From Vogesella sp. LIG4 (lineage in GTDB: Bacteria; Pseudomonadota; Gammaproteobacteria; Burkholderiales; Chromobacteriaceae), in NCBI RefSeq assembly GCF_900090205.1, contig NZ_LT607802.1:533858-597857 (forward strand): a stretch of 64,000 bases of DNA. Reading direction: 5' to 3'. The position numbers were made by a program, and so were the translations under genes. Under the pieces are notes generated by a model, which was given only the letters and a program-made list of their open reading frames with translations, was not told where the DNA came from and did no database searches. Shown here in pieces: positions 27,401-35,427 of this stretch; the first letter of the stretch is position 1; every line of letters begins with the position of its first letter.

Positions 27401-28387
27401 GTAAAGGGCGACAATGCACCGCTCAATGGCTACCTCGACCAGCTGGCCAAGCTCAAGGCCAAGCTCGGCGCCATTGCCAGCACCGATGAGCCGGGCGCGC
27501 TGGCCCGCTCCACGCTGCAGGCCACTTTCAACAACAGCGGCTCCGAACTGGCCGACAGCATAGGCTACGTCGACAACGCGCTGCTGGCGCAAAGCACGCC
27601 GGACACCGCCAGCATGGTGCGCCCGATGCTGGTACGCCCGCTGAGCGGCGCCTACAGCGCCCTGCTCGGCCCGGTAAGCACCGACATCAACCAGGCCTGG
27701 GCTGCCGAGGTACTGCCGCAGTGGCGCCAGCTGGCGGCCAAGTATCCGTTCAGCGATTCCGGCAGCACTGCCTCCATCGCCGAGATCAACCGCTTCCTGA
27801 AAGCCAATGACGGCACGCTGGATCGCTTCATCAACAAATACCTGGCCGGCCTGGTGCAAAAGCGCGGTGATGAACTGGTGCCGCGCGCCTGGGGCGAACT
27901 GGGCATCAAGTTCAACCCGGCCTTCCTCAGCAGCGTCAGCAGCCTGAACGCCCTGGCCAGCGGCCAGCTGCAGGATGGCGACGGCCTGCGCTTCGAGCTG
28001 CAGCCGCAGCCCACCCCCGGCCTGTCCGAGATCGTGTTCGACATCGACGGCCAGGAGCTGCGCTACCGCAATGGCCCACAAGCCTGGCAGCCATTCACCT
28101 GGAGCGGCAACGGCCAGGGCTCGGGCGCACGTATCCAGGTGCTCAGCTACAACGGCGCCAGCAGCGTGGTGGCCAACTACGCCGGTGGCATGGGGCTGAT
28201 GCGCCTGCTGGCCAGCGCCAAGGTTGTGCAGGACGGGCCGGACGGCACCGTGCTGGCCTGGCCGCTGCGCAAGGCGGAAGGCGAGGCCCAGACCGTACGC
28301 ATCACCTTCCGGGTACTCAGCGGCGTAAACCCGCTGCAGCTGACCCGCCTCAACAAACTGACGTTGCCCGAGCGCGTGACGTTGTAA
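24407..28387 (+). CDS. tssM: T6SS inner-membrane protein TssM (IcmF)
   Basis: TssM spans the envelope and contacts TssL, TssJ and TssK. About 1326 residues from the GTG at 24407 (AGGAAGG 8 bases upstream). The open frame continues further upstream but would overlap the peptidase gene. N-terminal membrane helices lie around 12-32 and 40-62, Walker A-like IIGHPAAGKSS near residue 130, a third helix near 440-465 (VGVLSLCSLAGLWSW), and a C-terminal periplasmic domain. A Pro/Ala/Lys-rich insertion at about 555-700 makes the protein longer than typical 1100-1200-residue members. Confidence 0.95.
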   Translation: MVKKGWRQHAKIASAIGFLIVIALVWFLGEWMGLATMEARLGCIIAIMLLWVVSLLIGQLLARRASGLLERMLRQQADDAVIHAGSEKRAEVTLLRQRLLGAIDTLKKSKLGNNGGGAALYELPWYMIIGHPAAGKSSAILQSGLTFPFSDKSGIQGVGGTRNCDWFFSTEGVLLDTAGRYATQSEDRGEWLAFLKLLKKHRPKAPVNGILVAISLPELAQHHSEGFALYVRQVRERIHEVCSTFGLHVPIYLVFTKLDLLGGFSEFFQDLPETERDRVWGSTLTANQGNGFDAGNVASQQFELLYRGLVQAGEEKLLQYRGDQVRPAHFAFPIEFHGLKEAVTKFITLLYEEDPYHARPLLRGFYFTSALQEGTPRIVAAGRVQGQFDLAPSQRDKQQVPASYSFFLGDLFRKVLFPDQHLISRQSAHGGSRWRLAAMAVGVLSLCSLAGLWSWSYIGNQQLLAEISKERADARKLAGSGQLYDRLRALQQMQTRLEQLQAYRQNGAPWQIGVGLYQGNELETALRNEYFAGVKSLMLAPIQRNLETTLLALDQTPQASPAPAAPTPAVKAKPATPPAATPAKPRTKPRPHAPGQSLPDIQIGALDDGLRARPVALAANDYSARQAAWWRHAAHPVATSWQADGYALRPASWNPAAAQSKAQQVVTDTMGASRNLPAGSSTPSNPQGTAAPAAAPKAPQLDASYNALKTYLMLYQPQRMEPAHLADQLPRYWRPYLEAQRGQYSNDEVMAVAEKLLAFYISQIKSPDLPLISPNLRVVTQARDVLRGSFKRMSAEERVFNEIRARANTRYAPLTVARILNNRDLDIMAGSQMVEGAFTREAWDQYVKGAISEASKGEIRSDDWVLAASSQDNLGKDGDGEKNRAALETMYRAAYSASWKKFLQGVTVRDFTSPAQAASAITRLADRESSPIKLILTRATTETAWDNPSELNRSLENAKQSVLEKTASLLTGGGSTDTKNNGKQYGEVGQQFAGVALLVKGDNAPLNGYLDQLAKLKAKLGAIASTDEPGALARSTLQATFNNSGSELADSIGYVDNALLAQSTPDTASMVRPMLVRPLSGAYSALLGPVSTDINQAWAAEVLPQWRQLAAKYPFSDSGSTASIAEINRFLKANDGTLDRFINKYLAGLVQKRGDELVPRAWGELGIKFNPAFLSSVSSLNALASGQLQDGDGLRFELQPQPTPGLSEIVFDIDGQELRYRNGPQAWQPFTWSGNGQGSGARIQVLSYNGASSVVANYAGGMGLMRLLASAKVVQDGPDGTVLAWPLRKAEGEAQTVRITFRVLSGVNPLQLTRLNKLTLPERVTL

Positions 28388-28401
28388 CCGGGAATGACGC
28401 C

Positions 28402-29421
28402 TTGAGCTTCACTTTCAAACGCCCCCAGGAAGTCGCCGCCTCGTACTGCATCTTCGGCAAGCTGCCGCGGCGCGCCGACTTCATCCGCATCAACGCCACT
28501 CACCCGGCGGCGGCGCAGCTGGATCAGCTGCTGGCCGACAGCATCAACCTGCTGTCGACAGATGCCGATGCCGTGGCCCGCTACCGCGCCATGCCCGGCT
28601 CCTGCTTCGTGCTGCGCAGCCGCGACCGCGCCTGGCTGTCGCTGGGCGTGATCCAGCCCAGCCACGACGAAAGCGGTCGCAATTTCCCGCTGATCGCCGC
28701 CACCCAGCTGCCAGCCGCGCTGACGCTGCCGCCACTGGCGGTACTACTGCTGGCCGGCGAGCTGTTCTTCACCGGCCTGAAGGAACAACTGACCAGCGCC
28801 ATCGACAACTCGGTGGAAATGCTGGCCTGCCGCCAGTTCCTGGAGGCGCAGTCGCTGTTCGGCGCCGCCTCCAGCGATGACGTGGCGCTGGCCGAGCAGC
28901 TGCTGGGCCACCACCTGGCCACCACCGCGGCACAGCAACTGGACAGCCTGCTTGCCCGCCTGCAGGGGCAATCGCTGGAAGCCACCCTGCTGGCCTTCAT
29001 CTTCCACAGCCAGATGCAGCGCCGCTTCCACGACAGCCTGTGCGCGCAGACCTACCTGCTGCCACTGCCAGCCGCCGACGGCGAGGACATGTTGGCCGCA
29101 GCCACCTGGCTATCGCTATACCAGGCCGCCGCCGGCGCGCAGAACGCCGACGATGCGCAGTGCCTGCTGATCAACCGCCCGGAGGGCCGCTTCCTGGCAC
29201 TGCAGCCACACTCGCCGGACGCGCACATCGTGGCGCAGTGCTGGGGCGAGCCGCTGAACGCGCGCTACGTAGTGGACATCGCCGACGAACAGGCGCCATG
29301 GCGCCGCCACCAGTCCTATGCCGAGGCCAGCTACATCCTGGGCCGCCGTCTGAACGACCCCGGCCTCAACCTCGCGCAGTTGCGCGACCTGGTCGCCAGC
29401 CTTGCCCGCAGCATCGCCTGA
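28402..29421 (+). CDS. tagF: T6SS post-translational regulator TagF
   Basis: TagF (ImpM, DUF2094) represses T6SS firing in systems with or without the PpkA/Fha switch. 339 residues. N-terminal signature CIFGKLPRRADFIRIN at residues 16-31, then SRDRAWLSLGVIQPSHDESGR. Initiation must be at the TTG at 28402, because the nearby ATG runs directly into a stop; GGGA provides the ribosome site. Gap to tssM is 14 bases. No ppkA, pppA or fha is present in the window, so any partner kinase is elsewhere or absent. Confidence 0.9.
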   Translation: MSFTFKRPQEVAASYCIFGKLPRRADFIRINATHPAAAQLDQLLADSINLLSTDADAVARYRAMPGSCFVLRSRDRAWLSLGVIQPSHDESGRNFPLIAATQLPAALTLPPLAVLLLAGELFFTGLKEQLTSAIDNSVEMLACRQFLEAQSLFGAASSDDVALAEQLLGHHLATTAAQQLDSLLARLQGQSLEATLLAFIFHSQMQRRFHDSLCAQTYLLPLPAADGEDMLAAATWLSLYQAAAGAQNADDAQCLLINRPEGRFLALQPHSPDAHIVAQCWGEPLNARYVVDIADEQAPWRRHQSYAEASYILGRRLNDPGLNLAQLRDLVASLARSIA

Positions 29422-29464
29422 CACCGTTCAACCCTGACAGACCGTCTTTTTCGAGAGCCATACC

Positions 29465-29977
29465 ATGAGCAAAGAAAGCACCCAGAAAAAACTGTCGCGG
29501 GTTCGCCCGCCCCGCGTGCAGATCACCTACGACGTCGAAATCGGCGACGCCATCGAAACCAAAGAACTGCCCTTCGTGCTGGGCGTGCTGGGCGACTACT
29601 CCGGCCACAGCAAGAACCCGCTGCCCAAGATGAAAGAGCGCAAGTTCGTGCAGATCGACCGCGACAACTTCGACGAAGTGCTCAAGGGCATGGCGCCGCG
29701 CCTGGCCATCAAGGTGGACAACAAGCTGCAGGAAGACGGCAGCCAGCTGGCCATGGAGCTGAACTTCAACCAGCTGGCCGACTTCGAGCCGCAGAACGTG
29801 GTGGCCCAGGTCGAGCCGCTCAAGCGCCTGCTGGACGCCCGCACCCGCCTGGCCGACCTGCGCAACAAGCTGGCCGGCAACGACAAGCTGGAAGAGCTGC
29901 TGGATGAAGTGGTGCGCGACACCGAGAAGCTGCGCCAGATCAGCCAGTCCGCCAACAGCGAAAAAACCGGGGAGTAA
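29465..29977 (+). CDS. tssB: T6SS sheath small subunit TssB (VipA)
   Basis: TssB and TssC co-assemble into the contractile sheath. 170 residues. The canonical opening KLSRVRPPRVQITYDVEIG and LPFVLGVLGDYSG are visible, and PRLAIKVDN and the C-terminal helix DEVVRDTEKLRQI complete the fold. ATG at 29465. tssC starts 4 bases after its stop with its own GGGGAG site. Confidence 0.97.
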   Translation: MSKESTQKKLSRVRPPRVQITYDVEIGDAIETKELPFVLGVLGDYSGHSKNPLPKMKERKFVQIDRDNFDEVLKGMAPRLAIKVDNKLQEDGSQLAMELNFNQLADFEPQNVVAQVEPLKRLLDARTRLADLRNKLAGNDKLEELLDEVVRDTEKLRQISQSANSEKTGE

Positions 29978-29980
29978 ACC

Positions 29981-31465
29981 ATGAGCAGCACACAACAACT
30001 GCAAGCTGCGGCCAACCCTGCGGCGCTGGACGCCGGCAGCCTGCTGGACAGCATCATCGAGCAGAGCCGCATCGCCACCAACGACAGCGAAAAAGGCCAC
30101 ACCCGCGACCTGATCGGCGAGCTGGTGGCCCAGGTGCTGGAAGGCAGCGTAACGGTATCGCGCGACCTGTCCGCCAGCATCGACGCCCGCATCGCCGAGC
30201 TGGATGCCCTGCTGTCCGCCCAGCTCAACGAAGTGATGCATCACGCCGAGTTCCAGAAACTGGAAGCCTCCTGGCGCGGCCTGAAATACCTGGTGGCCGA
30301 GTCGGAAACCAGCACCATGCTGAAGATCAAGGTGCTCAACGCCAGCAAGAAGGACCTGGTCAAGGACTTCAAGGCCTCGCCGGAATTCGACCAGAGCGCC
30401 CTGTTCAAGAAGATCTATGAGGAAGAATACGGCACCTTCGGCGGTGCCCCGTACGCCGCACTGGTGGGTGACTACGAATTCACCCGCCATCCGGAAGACT
30501 TCTACCTGCTGGACGAACTGTCCCACGTTGCCGCTTCGGCGCATGCCCCGCTGATCACCGCGGCCGGCGCCGGCCTGTTCGGCCTGGAAAGCTTCACCGA
30601 CATCGGTAAGCCACGCGACCTGGCCAAGATCTTCGACACCGTCGAATACGCCAAGTGGAAGTCGTTCCGCGAATCGGAAGACTCCCGCTACGTGGGCATG
30701 GTGCTGCCGCACGTGCTGGGCCGCTTGCCCTACGGCCGCGACAACGTGCCGGTGGAAGCCTTCGACTTCGAGGAAAACGTCGATGGCAGCCACCACGGCA
30801 AGTACCTGTGGACCAATGCCGCCTACGCCTACGCTGCCCGCCTCACCGAAGCCTTCTCCCAATTCGGCTGGCTGGCCGCCATCCGTGGCGTGGAAGGCGG
30901 CGGCCTGGTGGAAGGCCTGCCGGCTCACACCTTCAAGACTGACGACGGTGAAGTGGCACTGAAGTGCCCTACCGAAGTGGCCATCACCGACCGCACCGAG
31001 AAACTGCTGTCCGACCTGGGCCTGATCTCGCTGGTGCACTGCAAGAACACCGACTACGCCGCCTTCTTCAGCGGCCAGTCGGTGCAGAAGGCCAAGACCT
31101 ACAACACCGATGCGGCCAACGCCAACGCGCGCCTGTCCACCCAGCTGCCCTACATCTTCGCGGTATCCCGCATTGCGCATTACATGAAATCCATCATGCG
31201 CGACAAGATCGGCAGCTTTGCCTCGCGCCAGAACGTGCAGGACTTCCTTAACACCTGGCTGGCGCAATACGTCCTGCTGGATGACTCCGCCAGCCAGGAA
31301 GCCAAAGCCAAGTACCCGCTGCGCGAAGCCCGCGTGGACGTGGTGGAAGTGCCGGGCAAGCCTGGCGTCTACCGCGCCGCAGCCTTCCTGCGCCCGCACT
31401 TCCAGCTGGACGAACTCACCATTTCCCTGCGTTTGGTTGCCGAGCTGCCGCAGCCGGCAGGCTAA
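29981..31465 (+). CDS. tssC: T6SS sheath large subunit TssC (VipB)
   Basis: Large sheath protein and ClpV substrate. 494 residues, normal length. Family marks are EFQKLEASWRGLKYLV near residue 85, EEYGTFGGAPYAALVGDYEF near 150, and SRIAHYMKSIMRDKIGSF near 395. Co-transcribed with tssB. A short terminator-like hairpin follows before hcp (31521-31540), which could make hcp dosage independent of the sheath genes. Confidence 0.97.
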   Translation: MSSTQQLQAAANPAALDAGSLLDSIIEQSRIATNDSEKGHTRDLIGELVAQVLEGSVTVSRDLSASIDARIAELDALLSAQLNEVMHHAEFQKLEASWRGLKYLVAESETSTMLKIKVLNASKKDLVKDFKASPEFDQSALFKKIYEEEYGTFGGAPYAALVGDYEFTRHPEDFYLLDELSHVAASAHAPLITAAGAGLFGLESFTDIGKPRDLAKIFDTVEYAKWKSFRESEDSRYVGMVLPHVLGRLPYGRDNVPVEAFDFEENVDGSHHGKYLWTNAAYAYAARLTEAFSQFGWLAAIRGVEGGGLVEGLPAHTFKTDDGEVALKCPTEVAITDRTEKLLSDLGLISLVHCKNTDYAAFFSGQSVQKAKTYNTDAANANARLSTQLPYIFAVSRIAHYMKSIMRDKIGSFASRQNVQDFLNTWLAQYVLLDDSASQEAKAKYPLREARVDVVEVPGKPGVYRAAAFLRPHFQLDELTISLRLVAELPQPAG

Positions 31466-31520
31466 GCCTTTCGCCCGCCGCGGCGGCACTCCATGCCGCT
31501 GCGACCCGGGCATGTGTTGA

Positions 31521-31540
31521 GGAAGCCCCGCTTCCTTTTT
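31521..31540 (+). terminator. short Rho-independent terminator/attenuator between tssC and hcp
   Basis: A perfect 6-base stem GGAAGC/GCTTCC with loop CCC is followed directly by five T. It lies 55 bases after the tssC stop and 20 bases before the hcp ATG. The short stem suggests partial termination or processing. The strong hcp ribosome site AAGGAG lies just downstream. Confidence 0.6.
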
Positions 31541-31560
31541 GAAATCCTAAGGAGAACCTC

Positions 31561-32058
31561 ATGGCATTTGACGCCTTTCTGAAAATCGACGGCATTCCTG
31601 GCGAAAGCACCGATGACCAGCACAAGGACTGGATCGAGATCCAATCCTTTTCCCACCTGATCGAACAGCCGGCCCAGGCTACCGCCAGCTCCGCCGGCGG
31701 CGCCACCGCCGAACGTGTCAACCACGGCGTGTACGAAATCGCCCACTTCCTGGACAAGGCCAGCCCGAAGATCTACGAAGCGTGCTGCACCGGCAAGCAC
31801 ATCAAGGATGTCACCATCGAGCTGTGCCGCGCCGGCGGTGACAAGGTGAAGTACATGGAAATCAAGATGGAACAAGTCCTGATCTCCAAGGTTGAGCCGA
31901 GCGGCTCCGCCAACGACGCCGGCTTCCCGGCAGAGAAGGTGAGCTTCAGCTACGGCAAGATCAAGTGGACCTACACCCAGCAGAAACGTGCCGACGGCGC
32001 CGGTGGCGGTAACGTCAGCGCCGGTTGGGACCTGACTGCCAACAAAGTAATCGCCTAA
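31561..32058 (+). CDS. hcp: T6SS inner tube protein Hcp (TssD)
   Basis: Hcp hexamers stack into the secreted tube and chaperone small effectors. 165 residues, starting MAFDAFLKIDGIPGES. IEIQSFSHLIEQ and the C-terminal FSYGKIKWTYTQQ are typical. Well-placed AAGGAG ribosome site. Flanked by hairpins on both sides, consistent with Hcp usually being the most abundant T6SS product. Confidence 0.97.
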   Translation: MAFDAFLKIDGIPGESTDDQHKDWIEIQSFSHLIEQPAQATASSAGGATAERVNHGVYEIAHFLDKASPKIYEACCTGKHIKDVTIELCRAGGDKVKYMEIKMEQVLISKVEPSGSANDAGFPAEKVSFSYGKIKWTYTQQKRADGAGGGNVSAGWDLTANKVIA

Positions 32059-32069
32059 GCCGTATTGAC

Positions 32070-32102
32070 GGCCGGCGCCGTGGCCCAGCCACGGTGCCGG
32101 CC
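32070..32102 (+). terminator. strong GC hairpin after hcp
   Basis: Fourteen-base stem (32070-32083 pairing with 32089-32102, one G-T position) with a 5-base loop, starting 12 bases after the hcp stop. No long T tract follows (only TTGT), so it may act as an mRNA 3'-end stabiliser with readthrough rather than a full terminator. The downstream lipoprotein ATG is 18 bases away. Confidence 0.6.
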
Positions 32103-32119
32103 TTGTAAGGAGTACCCCC

Positions 32120-32605
32120 ATGCTCTACCAATTGACTGCCCTGGCTGCCTGCAGCGTGCTGCTGACTGGCTGTGCCAACGTCCAGAAACCTGTCACCCCG
32201 CCCGTCGATCCCGCCGTTGTACAGGCACAGGAAAGCAAGGCCATCGTCGTGAAAGTGGCCACCGGTGTGGAACAGGCCACCGCCAAAGTGGTGGAAACCA
32301 CCGGCAACAAGAGCGTTGTCAGCGACCCCACCCTGGTGCCGTTCGACAAGATGAGCGCCAAGCTCACCCCGAGTACCGAACAACAAGTGCGCGCCCTGGC
32401 CCCTGCGCTGGTCATCGCCAAACAGATCACCGTCACCGGCTACTGCGACCGCCGCGAAGTGGGTAACGCCCCCGCCGCCGCCAAGGCCCGTGCCGAAACC
32501 GTCAAGAAACTGCTGGTGGAAAACGGCATTGCGGCCAACCGCATCGTCACCAAGATCGATACCCAGCAGCGGCTGCATGCCGTCCGCGTCACCTTCAACG
32601 GCTAA
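32120..32605 (+). CDS. OmpA-like lipoprotein, T6SS peptidoglycan anchor candidate
   Basis: 161 residues. Lipoprotein signal ending LLTGC (Cys near residue 17). The mature part carries an OmpA_C-type domain: VPFDKMSAKLTPSTEQQ, ITVTGYCDRREVGNAPAAAKARAE (given here as separate family marks), and a C-terminal AANRIVTKI. Such proteins bind peptidoglycan noncovalently. TssL here lacks a peptidoglycan-binding extension, so this protein may anchor the membrane complex to the wall. Located between hcp and vgrG2. Confidence 0.82.
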   Translation: MLYQLTALAACSVLLTGCANVQKPVTPPVDPAVVQAQESKAIVVKVATGVEQATAKVVETTGNKSVVSDPTLVPFDKMSAKLTPSTEQQVRALAPALVIAKQITVTGYCDRREVGNAPAAAKARAETVKKLLVENGIAANRIVTKIDTQQRLHAVRVTFNG

Positions 32606-32617
32606 GCCTCGCTCACC

Positions 32618-35425
32618 ATGAATCTCCCCGACCTGCTCGCCAGCTTCGCGTCCGCTTTCAACCAGGACCAGCGCCTGCTCACCCTGCAACTGGGCGACGG
32701 CAAACGCTGGGGCCAGGCGCTGCTGCCGCTGAGCCTCAGCGGCGAGGAGGCGCTGGCCGGCGACTACCGCTTCCGCGTCGAGTGCCTGTCGCCGAATGAC
32801 GGTATCGAACTGAAGACGCTGCTGGGTTCGCCGGTGCGGCTCGGCATTGCCGGTGCCGACGGCAGCGAGAGCCTCCGCTGTGGCGTGGTCAGCGCAGCCG
32901 AGGCGCTGGGTAGCGATGGCGGCTTCGCCAGGTACGCGCTGACCGTCGAGCCGCCGTTCGCGCTGCTGCGCCTGCGGCAGACCTCGCGGGTGTTTCAGGA
33001 CTTGTCGGTGGAGGCCATCGTGCGGCAGATCTTTGCCGAGCACGCGGCGGCCAACCCGGGGTTCGCCGCCGGCCAGGCGCTGGATTTCGTGCTGGCCGCC
33101 GCGCTGCCGGCGCGCAGCTACTGCCTGCAGTATCGCGAATCCGATCACGACTTCATCTGCCGCCTGCTATGCGAGGAAGGCCTGAGCTGGCGCTACGAGC
33201 ATCTGGATGGCGACACGCCGCAGGTCAAGCTGGTGGCCTTCGACGACCCGTACAGCCTGCCTGCGGCCAACCTTAGCCGGGTGCGCTTCCACCGCAGCGA
33301 TGCGACAGAAGAAGAGGACGGCCTCACCCGCTGGGACGGCGCGCGGCAGATCGTGCCCGGCAGCGTGGCGCTGGCGACGTTCGACTACCAGCCGGTGGCC
33401 ACCGGCCACAGCGGTGACGAATCGGCGCTGGATCAGGGCCTGGACGGCAGCCGGCTGCAGTCCAGCCTCAGCCATTACGACGCCCCCGGCGCCTACTACG
33501 CCAGCGACGCCGAGCAGCTCAGCCACTACGCGCGGCTGCGGCAGCAGGCGCACGATGCGCAGGCCAAGACTTTCAGTGGCAGCGGCGCGGTGCGCGGCCT
33601 CGGCGCCGGGCAGTGGTTCCGCCTCGATGGGCACCCGGCACACGATGGCGATGGTGCCGAGCAGCGCGAATTCGTGCTCACCCGCCAGCGCCTTACCGTG
33701 CGCAACAACCTGCCGGCCGAGCTGGCGCGCAGCCTGCCAGCCGCCTTGCGGCCAACGTTGGCCGCAAGCGGCGATGACAGCGACGCGCCGTTCCGCAGCG
33801 AGTTCGACGCCCAGCGCCGCGGCCTGCCGCTCACCCCGGCCTACGCCGGCTCCGCCCACGCCAAACCCAGCGCCCGCGGTGCGCAGACCGCCACCGTAGT
33901 CGGCCCCGCCAATGAGGAAGTGCACACCGACGCGCAGGGCCGCATCAAGGTGCAGTTCCACTGGCAGCGGCCAGACGAGCATCCGGAAATCGGCGCCAAC
34001 CTCGACGACCGTTCCAGCTGCTGGCTGCGCGTCGCCATGCCCTCCGCCGGCGCCGCTTGGGGCCACCAGTTCATTCCGCGCATCGGCCAGGAAGTGCTGG
34101 TCGATTTCATCGAAGGCGATATCGACCGGCCGGTGATCACCGGCGTGCTGTACAACGGCAGCCACCCACCACCGGCGTTCAGCGGTGCCGGCAACCTGCC
34201 GGGCAACAAGACGCTGTCCGGCATCAAATCCAAGGAACATCAAGGCGGCCAGTACAACGAGCTACTGTTCGACGACAGCCCGGGCGAGGTGCGGGCCAAG
34301 TTGTCCTCCGAACACGGCCAGACCCAGCTCAACCAGGGCTACCTCACCCATCCCCGGGCTGACGGCAAGGCCACCCCACGCGGCGAGGGCTTCGAACTGC
34401 GCACCGACCGCCACGGGGCGATCCGCGCCGGGCACGGCCTGCTGCTCAGCACCGAAGCGCAAGCCGGTGCCGGCGGCAAACAACTGGCGCGCGACGGCGC
34501 CCAGCAGCAACTCGACGCCGCGCTCAGCCTGGCGCAATCCCTCGCCGACACCGCCACGGCGCAGCTGGCCGATACGCAGGAAACCGGGCCGGAGGAAATC
34601 AAGCCCGACAACAGCAAAGGGGCGAAGAAAACCGACGGCCACCTGCAACACCACGCCGCCGCCTTGAAGGCCTGGGAGGCCGGCAGCAACACCGATAAAG
34701 ACGGCAAGACCGCCACCAAAGGCGAGGGATTGGCTCAAGCCGGCCAGCAGCCGCTAATGATCCTCAGCGCACCGGCCGGCCTCGCCGCGACGACTGACAA
34801 CGCCCTGACGTTGGCCGCAGGCAGCAATATCGACCAGGTGGCGCAGCGCGACCTCAACCAGACCTCGGGTCGGCGCTGGCTGCACAACGTCGGCCAGCAC
34901 ATCAGCCTGTTCGTGGCCGGGGTGAAGGACGCGGTGAGCCTCAAGCTGATTGCGGCCAAGGGCAAGGTGCAGCTGCAGGCGCAAAGCGACGCGATGGAGC
35001 TGACGGCGGATAAGGACCTCACCATCACCTCCTGCAAGGGCAAGGTGGTAATCAGCGCCAAACAGGACATCCTGCTCACCAGCGGCGGCGGCTACATCAA
35101 GCTGTCCGGCGGCAACATCGACATCCACTGCCCCGCCACGGTGAGCGTGAAGGGGGCGGAGCATGGGTTGAGTGGGCCGGCGAGCATTGGGGTGAACATG
35201 AAGGGCTTTCCTAGCGCTGAGCGATACGACGAAAAATTTCAGGTAGTAGGCCCTGATGGAAAGCCATTAAAAGGGTTGGTATTGGCGGTCAATGATGGCC
35301 AACAACAGTTGCTGCACCGGATCAAGCCAGATGGCAGCAATCAGCGTATTCACACCGCGTCCCCTACTGCTTTGAATGCCGAATTGGCCTGGTATGAAAT
35401 CCTTCCTCCGGAAGAGGAACAATAA
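32618..35425 (+). CDS. vgrG: T6SS spike protein VgrG2 with TTR-like C-terminal tail
   Basis: 935 residues. The first ~800 are nearly identical to VgrG1. After MELTADKD it diverges (LTITSCKGKVVISAKQDILL) and ends with an extra domain (about 865-935: RYDEKFQVVGPDGKPLKGL and then DGSNQRIHTASPTALNAEL). That domain resembles the transthyretin-like tails that dock effectors directly. The downstream candidate effector begins 2 bases after its stop, and no DUF4123 adaptor lies between them, consistent with adaptor-free loading. ATG at 32618, 12 bases after the lipoprotein gene. Confidence 0.95.
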   Translation: MNLPDLLASFASAFNQDQRLLTLQLGDGKRWGQALLPLSLSGEEALAGDYRFRVECLSPNDGIELKTLLGSPVRLGIAGADGSESLRCGVVSAAEALGSDGGFARYALTVEPPFALLRLRQTSRVFQDLSVEAIVRQIFAEHAAANPGFAAGQALDFVLAAALPARSYCLQYRESDHDFICRLLCEEGLSWRYEHLDGDTPQVKLVAFDDPYSLPAANLSRVRFHRSDATEEEDGLTRWDGARQIVPGSVALATFDYQPVATGHSGDESALDQGLDGSRLQSSLSHYDAPGAYYASDAEQLSHYARLRQQAHDAQAKTFSGSGAVRGLGAGQWFRLDGHPAHDGDGAEQREFVLTRQRLTVRNNLPAELARSLPAALRPTLAASGDDSDAPFRSEFDAQRRGLPLTPAYAGSAHAKPSARGAQTATVVGPANEEVHTDAQGRIKVQFHWQRPDEHPEIGANLDDRSSCWLRVAMPSAGAAWGHQFIPRIGQEVLVDFIEGDIDRPVITGVLYNGSHPPPAFSGAGNLPGNKTLSGIKSKEHQGGQYNELLFDDSPGEVRAKLSSEHGQTQLNQGYLTHPRADGKATPRGEGFELRTDRHGAIRAGHGLLLSTEAQAGAGGKQLARDGAQQQLDAALSLAQSLADTATAQLADTQETGPEEIKPDNSKGAKKTDGHLQHHAAALKAWEAGSNTDKDGKTATKGEGLAQAGQQPLMILSAPAGLAATTDNALTLAAGSNIDQVAQRDLNQTSGRRWLHNVGQHISLFVAGVKDAVSLKLIAAKGKVQLQAQSDAMELTADKDLTITSCKGKVVISAKQDILLTSGGGYIKLSGGNIDIHCPATVSVKGAEHGLSGPASIGVNMKGFPSAERYDEKFQVVGPDGKPLKGLVLAVNDGQQQLLHRIKPDGSNQRIHTASPTALNAELAWYEILPPEEEQ

Positions 35426-35427
35426 GT

